Positions 45,743-57,204 of a stretch of DNA of 64,000 nt are shown one piece after another. Source of the stretch: Heligmosomoides polygyrus polygyrus (Eukaryota; Nematoda; Chromadorea; Rhabditida; Heligmosomidae); contig OX377206.1 in the NCBI GenBank assembly GCA_947396885.1, positions 18,719,114 through 18,783,113 on the forward strand, read 5' to 3'. The number at the start of each line of letters is the position of its first letter. Positions within the stretch are counted from its first letter, which is position 1. The notes beneath the pieces are model-generated. The model ran no database searches. It was not told the DNA's origin and was given only the letters and a program-made list of their open reading frames with translations. Position numbers and translations under genes: made by a program.

Positions 45743-45822
45743 GCCTTTGCAAACTCCCGAAGGACCGAGGACAAAGAAAGGATATAAGGCAAGGTTGGAC
45801 TCAGCGATGAGAGAATCTAAAA
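45743..45822 (-). CDS. exon with a P-loop-like motif (SF1 helicase or kinase-like)
   Basis: The minus strand, after an acceptor (aaaaaagcag or ttttag), reads LDSLIAESNLALYPFFVLGP then SGVCKG, and ends at the canonical donor GGC|GTAAGTAA, phase 0. The pattern xFVLGPxGxxKG recalls the Walker A loop of superfamily 1 helicases (preceded by a Q/AV-type motif) or of guanylate-kinase-like proteins. The expected glycine before the lysine is Cys here. Upstream residues WLTFRKKAV read on in the same frame. Family is a guess; the exon call rests on the donor and residue pattern. Confidence 0.35.
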
Positions 45823-45932
45823 CTGCTTTTTTTCGAAAAGTTAGCCAGCCCTTAGAATAAAAATACGTGGGAAAAGGCGGCGCTTGCCAGTCCTTGTTTA
45901 GAATACGTGCAGGACAAAGGCAATCTGAGTGC

Positions 45933-46133
45933 CCATTTGTCCTATGTAATGGCTTGTAGTGGTCATCCACTGAAGAATTCAGTGCTTTAGTCTTCTATGA
46001 CACGTCTGATACGAATTCGCCCTCACAACGGAGTTGGAGGGCTTTGCTGGCAGGAGCGGGACCCGAAAGTTATAAATCGATTAGGGTTTCAAGCGACAGC
46101 CAGCACCCGTTCCGACTGCACTACCGCGCGCTC
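45933..46133 (-). repeat. SINE copy, diverged and truncated
   Basis: Minus-oriented: the centre (atggcttgtagtggtcatcc) through the head (gacagccagcacccgttccgactgcactac) is recognisable; the tail third is missing. Confidence 0.6.
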
Positions 46134-47307
46134 ATGAGTGCTATCTAATTTTATGTATATAGTTATCCACCCCTATAAATTCATGAAACAAAGCACTTCG
46201 CAGTTCAGAGCGCGAGTGGGCGGTATCAACGCCACCATCTATCCTTTCCGCGTGTCGTAGTGATCCAGTAGATCCTTCTCACAACAAAAACACAAAAAAA
46301 AAACAAAAAAAGAACAAGTTGCTCCTTTTCAAATGCATGACGAAATCGCTTTAGAGGAAAAAAGCTTTGTGAGGAAAGCGAAACCAGGTGATTTTGGTAG
46401 AAGGTAGAAACTCAACGCTAGCTTTCCGCACCCCACAGACACTATTAAACACATTCTCTTACTGGAGGTCTAGCCATAGTTCTTTCTATGCACCTATTTA
46501 GTTTCGTTCAAATAGTAAAGAGGCTTTTGCCAAAGTTTGAGCTCTTCTTGAAGATCTGAAGGCTAAAACCCGGCAAAGTTTCATCTCATCACACCAATCT
46601 GTCGGCCTATACAGCAGAGCTCATTGGTGAGAGTTCGTCATTTTGAGAAAAGCATTAAAAAAGCAAAGCGTTCCTATATCATATTCAAACTATGTGGGGC
46701 TGCAGAGAGATTGGACTTATTATTTAGACGGTGACCACCGAGATTGAAAAGAACGACTAAATGGCCAACTACGTCTAAGTTTGATACCGAATTCTTCGTC
46801 CAGGTGGGCATGAGGCATGAGGCAGCAACCAGTCGGACCAGCACACGGCACGAATAACCCCGCCGAACAATAGGATAACTCCATTTGAGGAGTTTGTCCG
46901 CTAACGAGTCCAGGCGCAGGCGTCATTTCTCCTCGGGCCATATTCGTGTCCTCACATCCTTCGTTACTTCACGCCTAATCTAATCTTGATGCGTTGTTTT
47001 ACGGCGTGCCTAGGAATTTCATTTTCAACGTAAGGGAAGGAGACTGTACAGCCAATGTAGAAGATGTCTAAAAACACACATTCGCTGCTTGCATGCGCAT
47101 AAAAGCCATGCAAGTAGGGAATGAGTTTATTATCCTTGATTCAACAAAGGTTTGTTGTACATGGTGAGGTGCAATGCCACAGAAATTTTCTGCTATGTCA
47201 ACACTTGGGTTTACGTCACGTTATGGCGCAGGCTTACGAAGTTTGATAGCTGGCCCGCTGGCCCTCTGACATATTTTTATTTTTCATTTTTTATTTTATT
47301 TATTTGG
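46134..47307. other. unassigned sequence with one coding-like minus frame
   Basis: A 73-codon minus frame at 46941-46720 begins MARGEMTPAPGLVSG and is GC-richer than its surroundings, but has no domain or splice context. The rest shows nothing. Confidence 0.25.
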
Positions 47308-47456
47308 GCGCGTGTAGCGAGTCGGAGGAGGCGCCGACTGTCGCCTGCACCCGATACCAGGTTCCTGGTTCGGATTTCCCGCCCAGGTCAATCAAGCCCT
47401 CCATCCCTCCGGGGTCGGTGAATTGGTACCAGACTTGTCTGGGAAGGATAGAGACT
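47308..47456 (+). repeat. SINE copy, 3'-truncated
   Basis: Head ggcgcgtgtagcgagtcgg through accagacttgtctgggaagg is very close to the family consensus. The element then stops abruptly at about 47456. Confidence 0.7.
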
Positions 47457-47949
47457 ACAGTCCTAAGCTCGCTCGGTCCAGCTGCACCGCGGGTGTTGTG
47501 TGAATGCACACAACACACTGAATTCGACGGTGTCGTATAAAAACTGCCCTCCAACTGCATTCCTCGATCAGGGGAGTCCGCAGCTGGGTTCTGCGCTCTT
47601 TGAGCGCGGAACTAGGTTTTTCAAATCAAATTCGGCGACTTTTGAGTCAAATTTTACGTCTTCTTTGCAAGTTGAGCTCTCCAATGTTTACTTCTTCACA
47701 AACAATTCCAGCATGCCAGAAAAGGCTATCCAACGAAATTAAGAACTATTTCGCATCTAATACTATTTGAACTAGTAGAAAATCAGAACTGTTTTTTAAG
47801 GAAAAAATTTAGAACTGAAGGCTATCCAACAGAAAAAGGAAGAAAATTAGTACTGAATGCTATCCAACAAAAATTAGAACTGAAGGCTATCCAACAGAAA
47901 AGGCTGTTAAACAAAAATTGAAACAAATTCGCCTTCTCTGCTATTATTA

Positions 47950-49210
47950 TTAGATTGGAAAAAAAGTCTTTTCATTTTTTTTCAAAGATTTATTACTTCA
48001 CAACTACAAAGTCAAATCAATTGAGATAAACTCTATTTTGTTCTACTACACTTCTCCAAAGACGTGGTAATTTTTCTAATTCCTCTCGCGTAAAAGACTG
48101 CAGTTCTGAAGTCGAATCACCGCTGAATCCAATTTTTAAGGTCCTCGTCCGTTTCAAAATATTTCTCTCCAATTTCTTGCTTGAGAGCACGGAAGAGATG
48201 GTAGTCGGTAGGGGCGAGATCAGGGCTATACGGTGGATGTGGCATTACCTCCCAGCCCAGCTTCTTTATTGTTTCTCTTGTGAGTCTTGCAGCATGTCGT
48301 TTTGCGTTGTCATGCAGGATCATCACCTTCGACTTCTCCGGCCTGTTTTCTTGGAGAGTTGCGACGACTTTGTGGAGTTGGCCGCAGTATGTGACAGCAG
48401 TAAGTGTCTCTCCACTTCTGAGAGTTTGCCGATAAATCACTCCTCTGATATCCACCAAACACTCAAGAGAATCTTCCGTTCGTGAACATTGGGCTTGAGA
48501 TCAGACTTAGGGCTCTCTCCCTTTTGTACCCATTGCCTTTTCCTCGGAAGTTGGCACACAGAACCCAGGACTCTTCGCCTGTCACAATCCGCGGAAGAAA
48601 CGATTTTCTTCCTTATCTGGACAGAAGAGAAGCAGCGATGGAGAGCCGTCGACCTTTCTGAGTGTCTGACAGTGCATGTGGAATCCAAGCTCCAAATTTC
48701 CATGAAAGCCAAGATTCTTCAGATGGATCCCCACTATCCTATGAGACACTTCGAGCCTCTCTGCCAGCTGACGTGTCGTCTGCCAACTATCGGTACGAAG
48801 AAGATGGTGTAGTTCACTGTCGTCCAATCCAGTTGGCCTTCCTGACCATGCTTTGCCCTCAGTGAATAATTTCCCTTTAAAGACTTTCCGAGCCACTCAT
48901 AACAGGCGCGATGAGTAGTAGATCCCAAGCCATATATGTGGTTAATTTGGTCTGCTGCCTGACGTGCTGTGGATTCTTTAATGAATTCTTGAAGAATGCC
49001 GTGCTGAAAACGGCCATGAGGTAGATCTGGCATTGAGTTCGGAAGATTGGATGGATAACGAATTACAAGAAGAGTCTTAACCTGTGTCTGCGTGCGAACG
49101 GTAGACAAGTGTGATAGGATTACGAAATCAGCAATCAACATTGGCTAGTGCGTTTACAAGGGGTAGGGTAAAAAAATTTCGAAGTGTGAAGAGACTTTTT
49201 TCCAACCTAA
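47950..49210 (-). mobile_element. mariner element, inverted, with degenerate transposase
   Basis: The ends ttagattggaaaaaaagtct and (inverted) ttaggttggaaaaaagtctc show the same subfamily as 35392-37753. TA is kept at 47948-47949 but lost on the other side. On the minus strand: LPHGRFQHGILQEFIKESTA, LAERLEVSHRIVGIHLKNLG, then RIVTGEESWVLC (first aspartate changed to Glu), GESPKSDLKPNVHERKILLS, ILHDNAKRHAARLTRETI (second aspartate) and YSPDLAPTDYHLF (third). At least three frame changes occur. With the TIR-to-TIR length of 1261 bp it is a full-length but dead copy. Confidence 0.85.
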
Positions 49211-49789
49211 GAACCAACAGAAAATTAGAACGATTTTTAAGGAAAAAATTAGAACTATTTCGCCTCCTCAACTATTTATTTCGCCTTTTCGTTTGTACGA
49301 TATGATAATGCTTCGTGCAGTGCTCTCATTGACACCAGCAATCTGAGCTGCTTTGTGTGTGGTCCTTCCGACGACGAACACCAACTTGACCAGGATCTGC
49401 TTCTGACTCCGAGACACTCGACTGTATCGGCCGCGTCGCTGGCTTTGCTGATCCTCTGTTGATCGTTGCTCATGTTGCGTGCAGACATGGCAAATCGCCC
49501 AATGGCAAGAAAAAGTGGAGAGGTCCGTTTATATGATACGGGAAAAGATTCCAGTAGAACGTTGAATTCGATTTGAAAAACGTTGAACTTCAATTGAAAA
49601 TGGTATAGGTGTCTCCAACCATTTTTGCCTTCGGACCAACGATGAGCATATTAACTGATGGTCACCCGGTTTAAGTGTGATTCGAAACACATTACATACT
49701 GTCACAAGAGTCTGAAGGCTGTTTCAGCCTAGACATATGTATCTTGCTCGAAGGAGAAGGCAGCGGGACAGGAGGTACACCCGCCCCCT
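49211..49789. other. unassigned sequence
   Basis: Contains short caaatcaaatt-type words of the AT-rich dispersed repeat (about 49565-49600) and a minus frame at 49593-49276 without recognised domain. Confidence 0.35.
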
Positions 49790-49792
49790 GCT

Positions 49793-50015
49793 GGGGGGGG
49801 GGGGGGGTGGCGTCAGGAGATACAGCCGCTGTTCTGCGGACCGGAAACTTTTGTTTTGTGTGTCAAAAGTTTCGTAAGGCAGCCGTTAGACTCTTGGTGA
49901 AGCCTAGTGGTTGCGGGTGGCAGGGATGGGCGGAATTTCTGTTTTCTGTTTTCTGATTTTCTGGCCATTTTGGGCAAATTTTTTCTGTTTTCTGTTTTCT
50001 GGGAAAATGGCCTAA
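49793..50015. repeat. poly-G tract and (TTTTCTG)n block
   Basis: Fifteen Gs (49793-49807) are followed by agggatgggcggaattt and repeated ttttctg units, partly self-complementary (ttctggcca-type against tggccagaaaa). The same modules, with inverted flank order, occur at 52735-52923. Confidence 0.65.
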
Positions 50016-50689
50016 AATTGGCCAGAAAACAGAAAATAGAGTCGCGAACAAAATTTTATCACAGAAATCCAATTTAAAAAAATTCAAAAGTATCATAGAA
50101 TAGTGAGCTTCATTCCAAAATAGAGTTTCTAGAGTATCTTAAATGGCAAGCATGTAGCGTTTTTGGATGTGCTCATGTAGCAATTGCGCCATATACTCAT
50201 GAACTGTCACACATGTTTGCTTGATTGATTGTGTAAGTGCTGCTGGCAAGGAGTTTCTTCATAGGACATTTGTCGACTTTCATAATTTGGCTTTGTATTC
50301 TTTTCCATATTAACAGTAGTTTGGACCATCTACGATCACTAAAAGTCTTATATTAAAACTTTAAAACTAGTATTTTGAGGGGTACTAAATTATGTATTAA
50401 CTAACCACATGTCTTAGAGTTATTGTGGGTAGGGTTATTCTCCACCCCGGTTCAAAAATTGAACATTGTTGGCCGATCATCCCCAATATCGTTTTCTGCA
50501 GAGCCTTTGTCGAAGCTGCTTTTCTAACTCTGAAGATTGCTCAGCTTTTGGTGTCACAAATTAGTAAGAGACAGAAAGGTTTTTTTAGTTACCTTTGATT
50601 TCGCTGGTGATAAAGTAGTGATGCAGAAAATTTCTCATTTATCACGTATATCATCTGTCGTCCCATTGATGTTCAAGCGGACGCCATCA

Positions 50690-52012
50690 GCGTCTCCATA
50701 CGTCCGTGCCGCGTGCCAGGGTGCTCCAATGGATCCTTTTCGCTCGAGGGACACGAAGAGCGTCATTGTTCAGGGCTTTGACGAAGAAGCCCAACCAACG
50801 CGTTGGTGGGCAGTTCCTGCTGTTCTCTTGACATCCCGCGGAATCCAGTCGGTGACGTCCACTCGGTGTCTGCGAAGCGCATTACGTGGCCCACCTAATT
50901 TTCGACGACTTGGCCCATGCGACAGCGTCTCTGATCTTCGAACGTCGGCGAAGCTCGGAACTCCGGAGGCCTTCTCTCACTTGCGTGTGTCGTGTCACTG
51001 AACATCGTCCTCTCGATTCCACGCTGCGCGCCGCTGATCGCGTGTTCATCCTGCTTTCGTATGGCACAGTTTTCTGAGGCGTATGCAGGGCAGGAAGAAT
51101 AGTGAAGTCGAAAAGGTGCGTACGAGCCGGACGTTCTTCGTCTTCTCTACGACTCTTTCAACGCTCTTAAAAACTCCGCAAGCCGCTCGTTTCCTCCTGC
51201 TCATCTCTGGCGCTAGGCCGTTGGCCATGTTGACTTCGCGACCCAGATACACGTATCTGGAGCATTCGAAGATGTTAGTTCGTTGAGTAAGGATGACGGA
51301 TCAAAAACTCGTCCGTTCCTCATGAACATCGTCTTCGTAAGATTCAGCTGCGGTCCAACGTTCCCACATACACGGTCGAAGCCAACAAGCATCTGCTCCG
51401 CCTGGCTAGCGCTCGGTGTTATGAGCACGATGTCATCAGCAAACCGAAGATGGTCCATTGCCGACCGTAGACCTTCACTCCCATGTCTTTCCATTCTAGT
51501 TCGCGCATGACGTTTTCGAGGGTGGCGCTGAAGAGCTTCCTGGATATGGTATTCCACTGCCGACCCCCTCTCTTCACGTCGAAGACGACGTCGCTGTAGA
51601 ATGGTGAGATCATGGTCGTGAATCCACTGTACAGCTCTCGAAGGACACTAATGTTCAGAGTAGGAACACCCTGAGCGAGCAGGGCTTAGACGACCGCTTC
51701 AGTTTCGACAGAGTCGAACTCCTTCTTCAGGTCGATGAAGGTAAGCCATAGCGGCAGCTTGAACTCTCGCGACACTTCGATGAACTTCGTGTTTGTGGTC
51801 AATCATGCTGAATCCTCTCCGAAATCCTGCTTGCTCGCTTGGCTGTCCTTCGTTCAGCGTTCTGCTAATCCTATTCAGGATCACTCGAGTGAACAGCTTG
51901 TAGACTACGGACAGCAGGCAGATCGGGCGATAGTTGCTAATGTCGTGCACTCCCGTACAGCAAGGTGTTCTGCTGGCCTTCCACTGAGATGTTATATGAT
52001 ATGTAGACCTGA
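50690..52012 (-). pseudogene. RTE-type reverse transcriptase, 5'-truncated pseudogene
   Basis: Minus-strand order: HDISNYRPICLLSVVYKLFT and EQAGFRRGFS (RT fingers and palm, about 51960-51780), ISPFYSDVVFDVKRGGRQ (about 51610-51560), HLRFADDIVLITPS (YADD-type catalytic motif as FADD, about 51450), NLTKTMFMRN, YLGREVNMANGLAPE and TQVREGLRSSELRRRSKIRD. The C-terminal [10 protein letters not shown] and [10 protein letters not shown] reach about 50690. Stops and frameshifts (for example near 51690 and 51080) break it. The endonuclease domain is absent. The upstream border is near the (TAA)n at 52019-52034. Confidence 0.8.
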
Positions 52013-52034
52013 GGAGAAATAATAATAATAATAA

Positions 52035-52734
52035 TGTGATGGAGAGGGTACATGCTCGGTCTTTATTATATGGTGTCTTCGCATTCAAGGAAGCACCTTC
52101 ACCCAAGATCTGCTATGCTGACAGCCCTTCAGTCGCAATCTCGTGTTGTGCTGTGAAATATCGAGCCAATACACAACATTTTTAGTTGGCTAAGTAGTAA
52201 CTAGGTGCTGTTAAGAGCATTGGTAAGTTGGCCTGAAAACTTTCAGCTGCACGGAAACTAGGTCACCTACAAGGAAAGGTATTCTCGATGAACAAGACGA
52301 ATTAGGAAAATAGATTCTGGGGCAGCCAGTATTACTCAAAGAACCTCTGCACAGCTTTAGAGTATGTTGCGAGAGTGTGTCTACAAACTCAAGCAATTGT
52401 GTTGAAACATGCAAACAGTGATTACTGAGCCTTCATCGTGTTCGGTATTCTAAAAGGCCAGTTTCTTAATAGTGGGACCGTTCTCTAATTGAGGCGTTAG
52501 CGGTGAAACGGAGCTGATGAGTAATGTAGTATACTTCAAGTGTCGAGATTCCTAGCATCTATCAGTCAAGATTTACAACATGCTGATTGCAGTAGCTGGA
52601 GTTTAATAGAAATTTTTATAAACGCTTGCAAATTAAAACGCTGGTCTACGACTACATTTCTGGTCCTACAAAAGCATTTGCTACTGGAAATATGGATCTT
52701 TAGGTAAAACAATTAGGTCGTGTGATAATTTCGA
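52035..52734. other. unassigned sequence
   Basis: No gene or repeat recognised. Confidence 0.4.
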
Positions 52735-52923
52735 AATTTTCTGTTTTCTGTTTTCTGATTTTCTGGCATTTTTGGCTTTTCTGTTTTCTGATTTCTGTTT
52801 TCTGACGAAGGCGATTTTCTGTTTTCTGTTTTCTGGGAACATTTTCAAAATTTCCGCCCATCCCTGGCGGGTGGGTGAGCAAGGAGGATGAGAGGAAAAT
52901 CGCACGGCCCCCCCCCCCCCCCC
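52735..52923. repeat. (TTTTCTG)n block and poly-C tract
   Basis: Repeated ttttctg units, then tttccgcccatccct (the reverse complement of the block at about 49920) and sixteen Cs (52908-52923). The flanking modules of 49793-50015 are thus inverted here, while the TTTTCTG units keep the same strand. Confidence 0.65.
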
Positions 52924-53148
52924 GAAGGAGAACTTCTGACTGAAATTTTTTTCGCCTAAACTCTGATTCAAAGTCTTATAATTAACCAGAAAATTGAGGT
53001 TCTATGTATTTAAGGTCTCTTCTAGACAGCAAAATGGACTTAAACAGTGTTTAGCTAACCGGTAAGAAAGACGAGATATTTTTAGCATAAGGAAGCCAGG
53101 TAAGAGATAACAGATATCGGCGACTACGTAAACCTACCCTCATCCTTC

Positions 53149-53587
53149 TCAGTAAAAATTTAGATAACGCATGAAATCGGTGGAGCTGTTAGACTTATTT
53201 TCGGCCAACTCCGTGGAATCAAGACCGGACGCTTCCGGGTGTGCAATGTCCACGCTCACTGTATTTGAAATATTTATTTCTTCAATCCAGTAGATCGTCA
53301 TAACGTCGGAACAAGGAGGATATGTGGAATCAATGATAGAAGTTGGAAACAATTGAGGCATAGTTATATTGCAAGGTAAACAAAAGGCGCTATACTAAAT
53401 ATGACATGAAGCTGCAATAAGTTTCAGAAAATTGGCACCAACAACCAAGTTCTGGTCGTCACCTAGTCTCCGCACCTTCGTGAAACGTTCGACGTTCCAT
53501 AGAACGTTGGTAAGCAGAGCTCCTGATTTTTTAGATGACTTTTGTTTATCGTATGAATGTGACCATCGACGGAAATCGAAGGTGAAT
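53149..53587 (-). CDS. last two exons of an uncharacterised gene
   Basis: Exon 53587-53476 (acceptor tcttctggacag, donor ACGAAG|GTGCGG) encodes FTFDFRRWSHSYDKQKSSKK and SGALLTNVLWNVERFTK. After an intron of about 80 bp ending catatttag, exon 53394-53149 encodes 81 residues (YSAFCLPCNITMPQLF ... SVDIAHPEASGLDSTELAEN ... MRYLNFY) and TGA. The phase 0 junction is consistent. Alternatively the first exon may start farther upstream at an in-frame ATG (MNVASTAYALKNYS). No domain recognised. Confidence 0.45.
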
Positions 53588-54697
53588 CTGTCCAGAAGAG
53601 CGTAGCATGATGTATGAAATACAGAATAATTTTTTAAAGCGTAAGCAGTTGAAGCAACGTTCATAGAGGGGTAACGGAATGAAACAATTATTATGATTCT
53701 AAGCAATCCGGAAGTTTATAAAAAATGCAGTTTAATGGAAAATAACCATATGTCGCCAAAGGAGACCCGCACACATACAACTGCCAAGGAGACTCTAACT
53801 GGAAGACGAATACATGGCGCAAACGAAACTTAACGAATCATTGGATATTATCTCATATCGGAAGCGTGGTAGAGACTATTGGGCTGCATCTAGGCACAAG
53901 TCATATTCCATTTAGGACCGCTCAACGATTTTTTAGTTAAATAATTTTTAAATAGCTACTGGTATGCAGATCGAGACTGGAAACAACCGGTGAAGGAGAG
54001 ACTTTTCGGATTTATCCTAGTTGGGAGGGGGCAACCGTGAAATACGAATTGAGCAGGTGCCACGCAACGATATCTGCTTAATCGAATCAAAATGCTGGCA
54101 TCATGGGACAGCAGCTGAAACTCTCGCAGGAACTCAAGGGAAAGAATGGAGAAGCGAATCACTATATGCCCCCTCCGATTAGGATAGCTCCGACTTTTCT
54201 TAGCAAGGACGCTGTTTTGGTAGTAAGTACAGAATGCTATTAATGTACAACAACAGTCAGCACATCTACTGTACAAGAAAACAAAGTCCACTGGTACAAC
54301 GTATTAAATCGTACAGGTGATTGAGCAGTAACATAAACCGAAAAATGACGATTGCAGACACAAACGTCGCTAAACCGGCTCAGTGTAGTCGACGTTTGCG
54401 GAATTAACGCATCTCAGCGGGAGATGTGCATCATCGTCACTGTTATCATTATCAACATCACCATCATGGTCGTTAAATAAAACAAACAACACAACCTTAC
54501 ATGACACATGGGAGAGTAACATGGCGAACCGTCGTATTAGAGTAACTTGCAAGTGAAACGAGAGCTCCAAATTCCAGGCTAAATACACTTTAAGCGTCGC
54601 GCCTATGTTCAGTCAGTCGGTTGCCGACAGTGCTTTGCTGCTACGGCATCGGAATCAGACGACCAGATAGATGACCAGACCGCCCCGTACTGGCCGG
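53588..54697. other. unassigned sequence with one dispersed repeat
   Basis: Contains the repeat 54062-54190 (inverted match to 1160-1262). A minus frame at 54588-54370 includes a possible donor (CAT|GTAAGG) but no clear exon. Confidence 0.35.
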
Positions 54698-54934
54698 CTA
54701 GTCATCACGAGCTGATACCACCTGCTCGCTGATCTCCGCCATGGCTGACAGCGTCGTGCTGATCCAGTGCTGCAGCGTACTCTTCTTCTTGCCGTCGTCC
54801 TTTGAGTGAGCTTCGTGCTGAAAATAGATATTCACGTATACCACTGACAGCAGAAACCACGACGGGTTCTGGCTACTAATTCTTTACCAGCATTCGCCTG
54901 TCATAGCGACAGCACTGAGCAGTTGAGAGTTGGC
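54698..54934 (-). CDS. last two exons of an uncharacterised gene
   Basis: The terminal exon 54817-54698 follows a clear acceptor (tctattttcag) and encodes HEAHSKDDGKKKSTLQHWIS, then TTLSAMAEISEQVVSARDD and TAG. The candidate preceding exon 54934-54888 (donor ATGCTG|GTAAAG, weak acceptor gcgtgag) encodes QLSTAQCCRYDRRML, phase 0 at the join. The Lys-rich, acidic-ended C-terminus has no recognised family. Confidence 0.5.
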
Positions 54935-55520
54935 CTCACGCGAATAACTCTCTCGCAATTAATTTCTAACAAGACGTCCGGTATAGGCTGACGCACACAT
55001 CTTTTATTTCAGCCGATCAGTATCGGTCGATATTGATTTTCGTTCAAAGTCGAGTTTGAGGCAGGGATAACGTGAAAATTACATCAGTGGTTTCATAACA
55101 CATATACAAAGTGTATCTATCAAACCGTCTTATCCGATATAATCGTTTTTGCATAAAGCTGCATGACGAAGAAAGGGATGAGTCTGGTATCATGGTCATC
55201 TCGATTCGGTGAAACCTGGGTGTAAAACAAACAAAGTCGCAAAGTCTGTTCACTGGGCAATATATTCACGTAACTCTCACTTTAAGCGAGCATAACTCGG
55301 GGTAAAAATCGATAATACCGATCGATAATGGGAAGCCGAGCATTACTGTTTTACTTTTGTGAAGTGTGCCCATCGACAAAAATATTTGGACATACTAGGA
55401 CAAGCGGAAGGATACACAGGAAGATGGAGATGGGGACAGACCCTTCATCTTTGTTGTACACAATGCGACACACGTAAGAAACCGTTTATTGTGCACGCGA
55501 CGCGCTACGCGATATTACGA
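54935..55520. other. unassigned sequence
   Basis: A cgataataccgatcgata scrap (55308-55328) of the dispersed satellite-like repeat; no gene recognised. Confidence 0.35.
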
Positions 55521-55522
55521 TA

Positions 55523-55620
55523 AGCTCGTATATCGATTCCTCGCGTCTTGCGATCGATATGGGAGCCTACCAGCTCGTATATCAATTCCTCGCGTCTTGC
55601 GATCGATATGGGAGCCTACA
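55523..55620. repeat. 49-bp tandem duplication
   Basis: Two units starting at 55523 and 55572 (agctcgtatatc[g/a]attcc ... gatcgatatgggagcctac), nearly identical. Confidence 0.85.
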
Positions 55621-55650
55621 TAACATCGCGTGCACAATAGAAGATTCCTA

Positions 55651-55868
55651 AGGCCCCGTTTATACTTCGTCGCGGCGCGATGCGACGCCACGTATAGTGG
55701 CTATATTGATTGTGCGACGCGATCGATCAATTTGGCCTCATTGCGTGGCCATCGCGTCGCGCCGCAACGAAGTATAAACGGGGCCATATTGATTGTGCGA
55801 CGCGATCGATCAATTTGGCCTCATTGCGTGGCCATCGCGTCGCGCAGCGTCGAAGTATAAACGGGGCC
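55651..55868. mobile_element. MITE with ggccccgtttatacttcg ends
   Basis: ggccccgtttatacttcg at the left is inverted as cgaagtataaacggggcc at 55752-55769 and again at about 55851-55868. An 83-bp internal unit (attgtgcgacgcgatcgatc ... ggccatcgcgtcgcgc) is tandemly duplicated. The core is rich in cgcgac/gtcgcg palindromes. Confidence 0.7.
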
Positions 55869-56072
55869 CAACGGTGCGTTACTCATCCGCTCAGAATGAT
55901 ATCTTACTGAATAGATTGCCCTTCCGCATCCGAATAAGTGTAACCCTCAAAAATGTTTTGCGAGACTACCAAAAATATCGCTTGTTAGAGGATTTTAGTG
56001 AAATCTATCCCCATTCTTAGCGGAAATCTAATTTTGACAGTAGCCTTCTGCCTAACCCGAGAGTACGCAATA

Positions 56073-56366
56073 AAGGATAAAGATAAAGGACGGCGTTGCT
56101 CAATCCCTGTTAGGATGCGACACGCACTGTACTTCTATAGGATGTCATGGAGGCGAATTGAGTGCATATTTGGTCATACAATAACTTGAGGTGGCCAGCT
56201 GATGAACAAGTCAGTGCTTCACCCTCTCCATACAAGTCCGGTGCCAATTTACCGACCCCGGAGGGATGGAAGGTTTGGTTGACCTAGGCGAAAATCTGAA
56301 CCAAGAACCTGGTATCGGGTGCACGCGACAGCCGGCACCTCCTCCAACTACACTACACATGCTTTG
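56073..56366 (-). mobile_element. tRNA-derived SINE-like element with 12-bp TSD
   Basis: The exact direct repeat gagtacgcaata lies at 56061-56072 and 56367-56378. Complete minus-oriented copy with ggataaagataaagg on the tail side and tgtagtgtagttggagg at the head. Confidence 0.85.
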
Positions 56367-57167
56367 GAGTACGCAATATGTACCCGCATATGAGAAACAA
56401 TGGCCCCCTCACAGCTTCCCTAAGTAGACCGATCACCAAAGTTTTGTACGCCACTCAATGGAACGCCGCTTTTTACGTTGCTCAGCAAAATCGTTGACGC
56501 TATGCGAGCTAGGGAGAGGATACTCATTCTCTTTTCTTCCTAGGTGTGGGTTTCTTCGATGAAGCTCAAGGATATGAGATGTTGCGTTTTGCTTGCCGAG
56601 GTCTAGGATTCCGCCGGAATGCAAAAGAATAGTGAGGAGCACAGAAAGTCATTACCACAGCATGACAACACCAATCTTCACACAAACGGACCCTTGGATT
56701 TCCGAGGTTCTAATAATATTATAAGCTTCTTGGGCGCGAGCTATTCCTTTGAAATGTTTCGCAGTGGCCTCTCCTTATTTTCATTTATTTTTAGCACCTA
56801 GGAAGTCGTCGAGGCTAGGCCGTTCAGAAAAAAATCTTCAAAAGCTCCTCTAGAAAACCCTCGGTAGTAGTTGTTGCTCTCGTTCTATGCTCAAGTTCAG
56901 CTTCAGCGATGTTGACGTGGATATGATATTTCAGGATATTTCGAATTTAGATGATGGCTTATTGATAGCCGAGTACAAACCTCAGGGGAGCAGCCTGCTG
57001 GTATATGTGCGCCGTAGCTTCTAAACAACACCTAACCTTCAGTGGCGAGCAAATCTAATGATACAGTAGTAGATAGTACACAGGAACAGCGTCAATCTTC
57101 AAGCACCCTCTTAATAATCAGAAAACGTTATGGCATAACGCATATACATAGAAAAAGGCAACTTTAG
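56261..57167. repeat. 907-bp segment repeated at 63094-64000
   Basis: It matches 63094-64000 at a constant offset of 6833 with no difference found in the lines compared. It starts inside the SINE at 56073-56366 and runs through unassigned DNA. The second copy begins exactly at the end of the N-gap and runs to the window edge. Confidence 0.95.
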
Positions 57168-57204
57168 CAGAATGCTTTGAGTGTAAATAAAAGAACAAGT
57201 ATAA

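Noticed and set aside
50537..51001. 154-codon plus open frame
   Set aside because: It is antisense to the C-terminal part of the RTE reverse transcriptase pseudogene.
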